Shown in pieces: positions 60,477 to 64,000 of a stretch of 64,000 bases of DNA. Made by a program: the position numbers and the translations under genes. Position 1 is the stretch's first letter. Every line of letters begins with the position of its first letter. The notes beneath the pieces were generated by a model. That model was not told the DNA's origin. It saw nothing but the letters and a program-made list of their open reading frames with translations, and searched no databases. The stretch is from Incurvaria masculella (taxonomy: Eukaryota > Arthropoda > Insecta > Lepidoptera > Incurvariidae). The DNA lies in NCBI GenBank assembly GCA_946894095.1, contig OX335660.1, positions 15,133,001 to 15,197,000 on the forward strand, given 5' to 3'.

Positions 60477-60656
60477 GAGCCATAACGCAGACGAGCACCT
60501 ATGCATCATGGGCTGGGAACACAACCTCAATGGCCAATTGAAATGGAGAGGGAAAGGATCGCAGCGGAAACGAAAAATGCAGAAGCTATGTCCGCAAGAG
60601 CGGGCGCTCTAACCGCAATCGCGTCTTGTCTATCAACTTTTGCAGAAAAATATTAA
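60477..60656 (+). pseudogene. Terminal exon-like fragment with charged helix
   Basis: After an acceptor-like TTTTAATTACAG, one frame reads EMERERIAAETKNAEAM and on to STFAEKY then stop. Such an Arg/Glu/Ala helix is common at the C-terminus of Myb/SANT- or MADF-type proteins linked to Harbinger elements; no upstream exons are found, so it is probably an orphan fragment. Confidence 0.4.
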
Positions 60657-61260
60657 CCGTGTTCACATTGATTTTTTGTTTTATTTTTACAGTGCTGACC
60701 TACTATTTTTTTTTCAACTAGCGTTCAGTTCATCTGTTGTGCATTCAATTGTTTTATCGTATAGTCGTTTCATTTAATAGTTTAGCAGGGCCTACTGGAC
60801 TTAAGTATTAGTTTTTTTTATATTTTATTTACTGTTTTAAATGTTTTGTTAAGGTTTTTTGGTTGAATGCTCCGGGTTCCGCCTTAATTCCGCGGCCGCA
60901 CCTACCAGCCATTTGCTGCGAGCGTTGGTCGGTGGTACGTGCTGTTTCTCCATGTTTCATAAGAAATTGTACAACTTTTAATAATAAGTGTGTTGACCTT
61001 GATATATTTTATTTAACATTGCATAAATTTAAGAAATCTTTGTTTGACTTATTTTTGTGTAGCAAGTAGTATGCGTTTTCTTTAGCTCTGGTTTTAATTT
61101 GATTAATCTTATTGTGTTCATTTTTTCTATAATTTTGTGTACTTTTCCCGAAACTTGTTATTCAAAACTATGTAAGACGTTTCTATACGTGGAAACTTTG
61201 CTGGTTTGCGTGTATTTTTTTTAAAGTTATTTATATATTTGCTTTGTAACTGTATGTTTT
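60657..61260. other. No recognised feature
   Basis: AT-rich with a GC patch (CCGCGGCCGCACC near 60890). No coding region supported. Confidence 0.4.
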
Positions 61261-61409
61261 GCCATTGCGAAGGCTCAAACGGAGAGCTGGAAAGCCCTCC
61301 ACACGAACCTGACCCAGAATGGCATGTGAGATGGTATGTACAGAATTTTACGGAGGTCTGTTTACAGCAACGGCACGGCTTTCGACATCCCGGATTAGAC
61401 CGACTTGCT

Positions 61410-62000
61410 CTTGCAAACGTTTTACTACGCGGATGAAGAGGGGTCTACACAGCAGGCAGCAATTAGGGCCTTCATAGGGACCGCGCCGTGACTACCAGCG
61501 GCGCGGTGTGCAGTGATCCCACCTTCGAGTTTACGGAGGTGGAACGTGTCCTCGAGGGCACGAACTCGAAAAAAGCTCCACAAAATGGAGACTGACGGCG
61601 GACACATGCCAGAGAGCCATACTGGCCCACGGAGACGCTATCCCACAATTAGGCTGTGATTGGGAGCTCACTAACTCCCGAGGCTATGGAAGTCTGCCGT
61701 GATCTGTTTCCAAGCCCGGTAAGGAGAGCTAAACCACCCCAAAGTCGTGCAGATCTATTGGCCTCTTGCCGATGCTGGGTAAAATCCTAGATAACAGGTA
61801 AATTTGCAGACTCACATGACACCTCGGAAGCTGTGGACTCTTTAAAAACAGACAGTTTGGGTGTATGCCCCAGAAATCCACTCAGGACGCTCTGTTAACT
61901 ACGCGGGTCTAAACTGAAAACAATTCGTTGTCGTGGTCTCCTTGGACATCGAGGGCGCGTTCGACCACGCTTGGTGACCAGCAATCAGAGCTCGAGAGAT
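61410..62000 (+). pseudogene. R1-like non-LTR retrotransposon relic
   Basis: Discontinuous readings in R1 order: FEFTEVERVLEGTNSKKAP (about 61518), TCQRAILAHGDAIPQL, SKPGKES...IGLLPMLGKIL (61705-61790), and SLDIEGAFDHAW (about 61940). Multiple stops and frame changes. It ends before the catalytic YADD region. Confidence 0.78.
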
Positions 62001-62054
62001 TGATAAAGAAACGATTTCATGACATAATGTTATACAAAATAAATAAAATACTAT

Positions 62055-62625
62055 ATAATATTCCACTTCTTTCACCGAGAAGAATAAGAACGGACTTTGA
62101 GGATTGCAGGCATCTCTACGTAATCACTTCCCTGGCAGCAACATTTGTCACATTTGCCAGGTTAGTTTTTTGACACACGCATCATTTTCAAGCGTTTCCA
62201 GGAGTGTTAGTCTTCATGGACAGATGGACACAGGTAGCGACGTCCTACCGTGGTTTGCAATATGTAAAAAAATATTCCACTTCTTTCACCGAGAAGAATA
62301 AGGACTGACTTTGAAGCTGGATTGCAGAAATCTCTACTATGAACTTCCCTGGCAGTCAAATAATTAGCTCTTTGTCACATTTGCCAGGTTAGTTTTTTGT
62401 CACACGTATTATTTTCAGGCGTTTCCAGGAGTGGTATCCTTAATGGACAGATGGACACAGGTAGCGACGTCCTACCGTGTGTTGCAATATGTAAATAAAA
62501 TATTGCACTTCTTTCGCCGAGAAGAATAAGGACGGACTTTGTAGCTGGAATCCAGCTGCTGGATTGCAGGCATCTCTACGTATTCACTTCCCTGGCAGTC
62601 AAATAATTAGCTCTAATACACTTTA
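62055..62625. repeat. Tandem array, ~2.6 copies of a 210-235 bp unit
   Basis: The unit begins ATATTCCACTTCTTTCACCG (about 62059, 62270) or its variant near 62502, and includes CTTCCCTGGCAG, CATTTGCCAGGTTAGTTTTT and ACAGGTAGCGACGTCCTACC. Copies differ by substitutions and short indels. Confidence 0.85.
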
Positions 62626-62637
62626 GCTAAGTTAGTT

Positions 62638-62790
62638 ATTAGGGTTCCGTGCCAATGGAACCCTATTACTAAGCCTCCGCTGTCCGTCACAGGGCTGTAT
62701 CTCATGAACGCTAATAGATAGGTAGCTGAATTTTTCACAGAGTGTGTATTTATTTTGCCGCTATAATAAAAATATATAAAAAAAAGGGGC
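62638..62790. repeat. Dispersed repeat fragment starting TTAGGGTTCCGTGCC
   Basis: AGGGTTCCGT...GGAACCC and the following GTCCGTC..TGTATCTCATGAACG resemble a repeat I know to be widespread in Lepidoptera. TTATTAGGGTTCC and GGAACCCTATTA form a short inverted pair (62638-62669). No coding role. Confidence 0.6.
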
Positions 62791-62888
62791 CCCACACAAA
62801 AAACTGAGTGCGGAGGGAGCAGACCAGCGCCCAATGCGGAACCCACCCACACAAAACCGGCAAGCACCTCTCCTGGCAAAGGTAAGAC

Positions 62889-62908
62889 GGGGGGGGGGGG
62901 GGGGGGGG
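62889..62908 (+). repeat. 20-base G homopolymer
   Basis: Uninterrupted G run upstream of the ORF1 below. Length may be unreliable in the assembly. Confidence 0.9.
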
Positions 62909-62967
62909 TGCAGAAGCGGGTACGTTCGGACGAATCGGCTCAGCTTCCGATGTAGAAGCGAGCCAAG

Positions 62968-63732
62968 ATGTCGGCCACGTATGCCCAGGCAAATTATATT
63001 GAGATGGCTGTTGTAAAAAACAGCATGACTCCTCTCAATATGGATGAAGCGAAGAAGGTGCGCGAGCTTCTAGATGAGGTCCTATGGGGCCAGGCGGACC
63101 GGGCAGAATGGGACAACCCTTCTCCCGTCCCGAATTTTAGTGGACACCCAACACTTCGTGATGGAGCCCTCATCTTCCGCGCAGACGACGACTACTCCAC
63201 GCAGTGGAGTAGTCGAGCAGTGGCAAAGGCAGTCGGAGACCTCCTGGTGGCAGATGGTGGGGAAAAATTGAGTGCTATCCCGGCCTCGGAATTGAAAAAA
63301 CGGGTCAGATGCTACCTGCGGGTCCCTGGTGTGCCGGAGTCCAGGAATGCAGAGGATGTAGTCAAAAGACTTCACTACCATAACCAGGCACTTAATGTCC
63401 GTAGCTGGAGTGTTTACAGCTCGGTTCGAGCGCCTGAAGCCCCAAACACCATACATTTTACGTTTGGTGTTCCGGAGGACTCCTATGCAGCACTCATTGC
63501 AGCACTCATGGCAAAGGGACGTCGACTTGGATACGGAATTTCAAACGTGTATGTCAAAGTACACCGTCGTGATGACGAACAGCTTCGGGCGGACGGCCAG
63601 GGCGCCACTGAACCCGAAATCACTGGATCAGAGGTCTCTATGGCTGTCCAGACCACTTCGGTGGGTCCGGCCGCCTTGGATGCGCTGTGGAAGCGCACAG
63701 GCGCGGACGGATCAGCCGCGGGCGGTCACTGA
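62968..63732 (+). CDS. Non-LTR retrotransposon ORF1-like protein (DUF4780-like)
   Basis: 254 codons starting MSATYAQANYIEM. Residues ~65-180 hold a fold with LKKRVRCYLRVPG, then VRSWSVYSSVRAPEAPNTI and VPEDSYAALIAALMAKGRRLGYGISNVYVKV, which resembles DUF4780-type domains of insect retrotransposon proteins, in which a small RNA-binding domain follows a spacer. The acidic C-terminus ends SAAGGH. The coding region is GC-richer than its surroundings. The element likely continues beyond base 64000, so ORF2 is not in view. Domain assignment is from memory and tentative. Confidence 0.55.
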   Translation: MSATYAQANYIEMAVVKNSMTPLNMDEAKKVRELLDEVLWGQADRAEWDNPSPVPNFSGHPTLRDGALIFRADDDYSTQWSSRAVAKAVGDLLVADGGEKLSAIPASELKKRVRCYLRVPGVPESRNAEDVVKRLHYHNQALNVRSWSVYSSVRAPEAPNTIHFTFGVPEDSYAALIAALMAKGRRLGYGISNVYVKVHRRDDEQLRADGQGATEPEITGSEVSMAVQTTSVGPAALDALWKRTGADGSAAGGH

Positions 63733-64000
63733 GTCCAAATGCCTCGTGCTAGGTCCCACCACGGAACCAGACCCGCTCCTATATCCTGTTGCTGGTCCTG
63801 CAGCACATGATAAAAGATTACTCTTTAGGACGGGCTTGAATGCACCAGCGGAACTCCCAAGCACAAGACCACCGGGCACGCCGCCATCTGGGAACGACAT
63901 TGAAGACTGCCAGATGAGGGCGTGCACGGAGATCACGCAGCAAGGGGTATCGGTCGATTCGCTGCAGGAGTCGACCGATGCCCTTAGTCTTGAAAGTGTA
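63733..64000 (+). other. Region after the ORF1-like gene, continues out of window
   Basis: GC-richer than average like the gene before it. One frame stays open in part, but I do not recognise a protein in this short stretch. Confidence 0.35.

Overview
This is eukaryotic, almost certainly lepidopteran, DNA: AT-rich, intron-containing, and built nearly entirely of transposable elements. A short Lep1-type Helitron, errantivirus and BEL/Pao retrotransposons, and Harbinger, Tc1/mariner-like and P-like elements support this. No ordinary host gene, rRNA or functional tRNA is recognised.

The main result is one deep nest of insertions, read from exact junctions, terminal repeats and target-site duplications (TSDs). 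Level 0 is an old non-LTR reverse transcriptase relic on the minus strand, now in two pieces (53622-54480 and 3274-3620). Level 1 is a DNA transposon at 3623-53619 with CACACCTAA ends and a 2-bp CG duplication. Without later insertions it would be about 4.9 kb, with one minus-strand gene of about 972 codons of the DUF7869-like family. That gene is cut in three. One cut is a non-coding LTR retrotransposon (4831-25636, TSD GTAG). The other is a Tc1/mariner-like element with an 81-residue D-to-E spacing (27436-51683, TSD TA).

Left stack: the LTR element contains a BEL/Pao element (8317-22678, TSD GAGTG). One BEL LTR contains an intact errantivirus with gag, pol and env (8459-15893, TSD CGCG, LTRs identical by eye). 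Right stack: the Tc1/mariner-like element contains a 21-kb unit bounded by 24-bp inverted repeats (27751-49118). Its own gene encodes a Crypton-like tyrosine recombinase. That unit contains a CR1/Jockey-type non-LTR element (29108-39419), whose 3' UTR holds an intact Ty3/gypsy element (33782-39217, TSD ACAT). It also holds a Lep1 Helitron, SINEs, and a complete Harbinger (44666-47478, TSD TTA) inside a SINE.

The left edge (1-3273) has a second, frameshifted DUF7869-like gene and a 1.5-kb TTAA-flanked foldback element. The right edge (54481-64000) is older debris: a THAP/P-element relic, a BEL gag relic, an R1-like relic, a tandem array, and a non-LTR ORF1 at the window end.

The best candidates for something undescribed are the DUF7869-type transposon and the tyrosine-recombinase unit with inverted ends and dyad-symmetric motifs.
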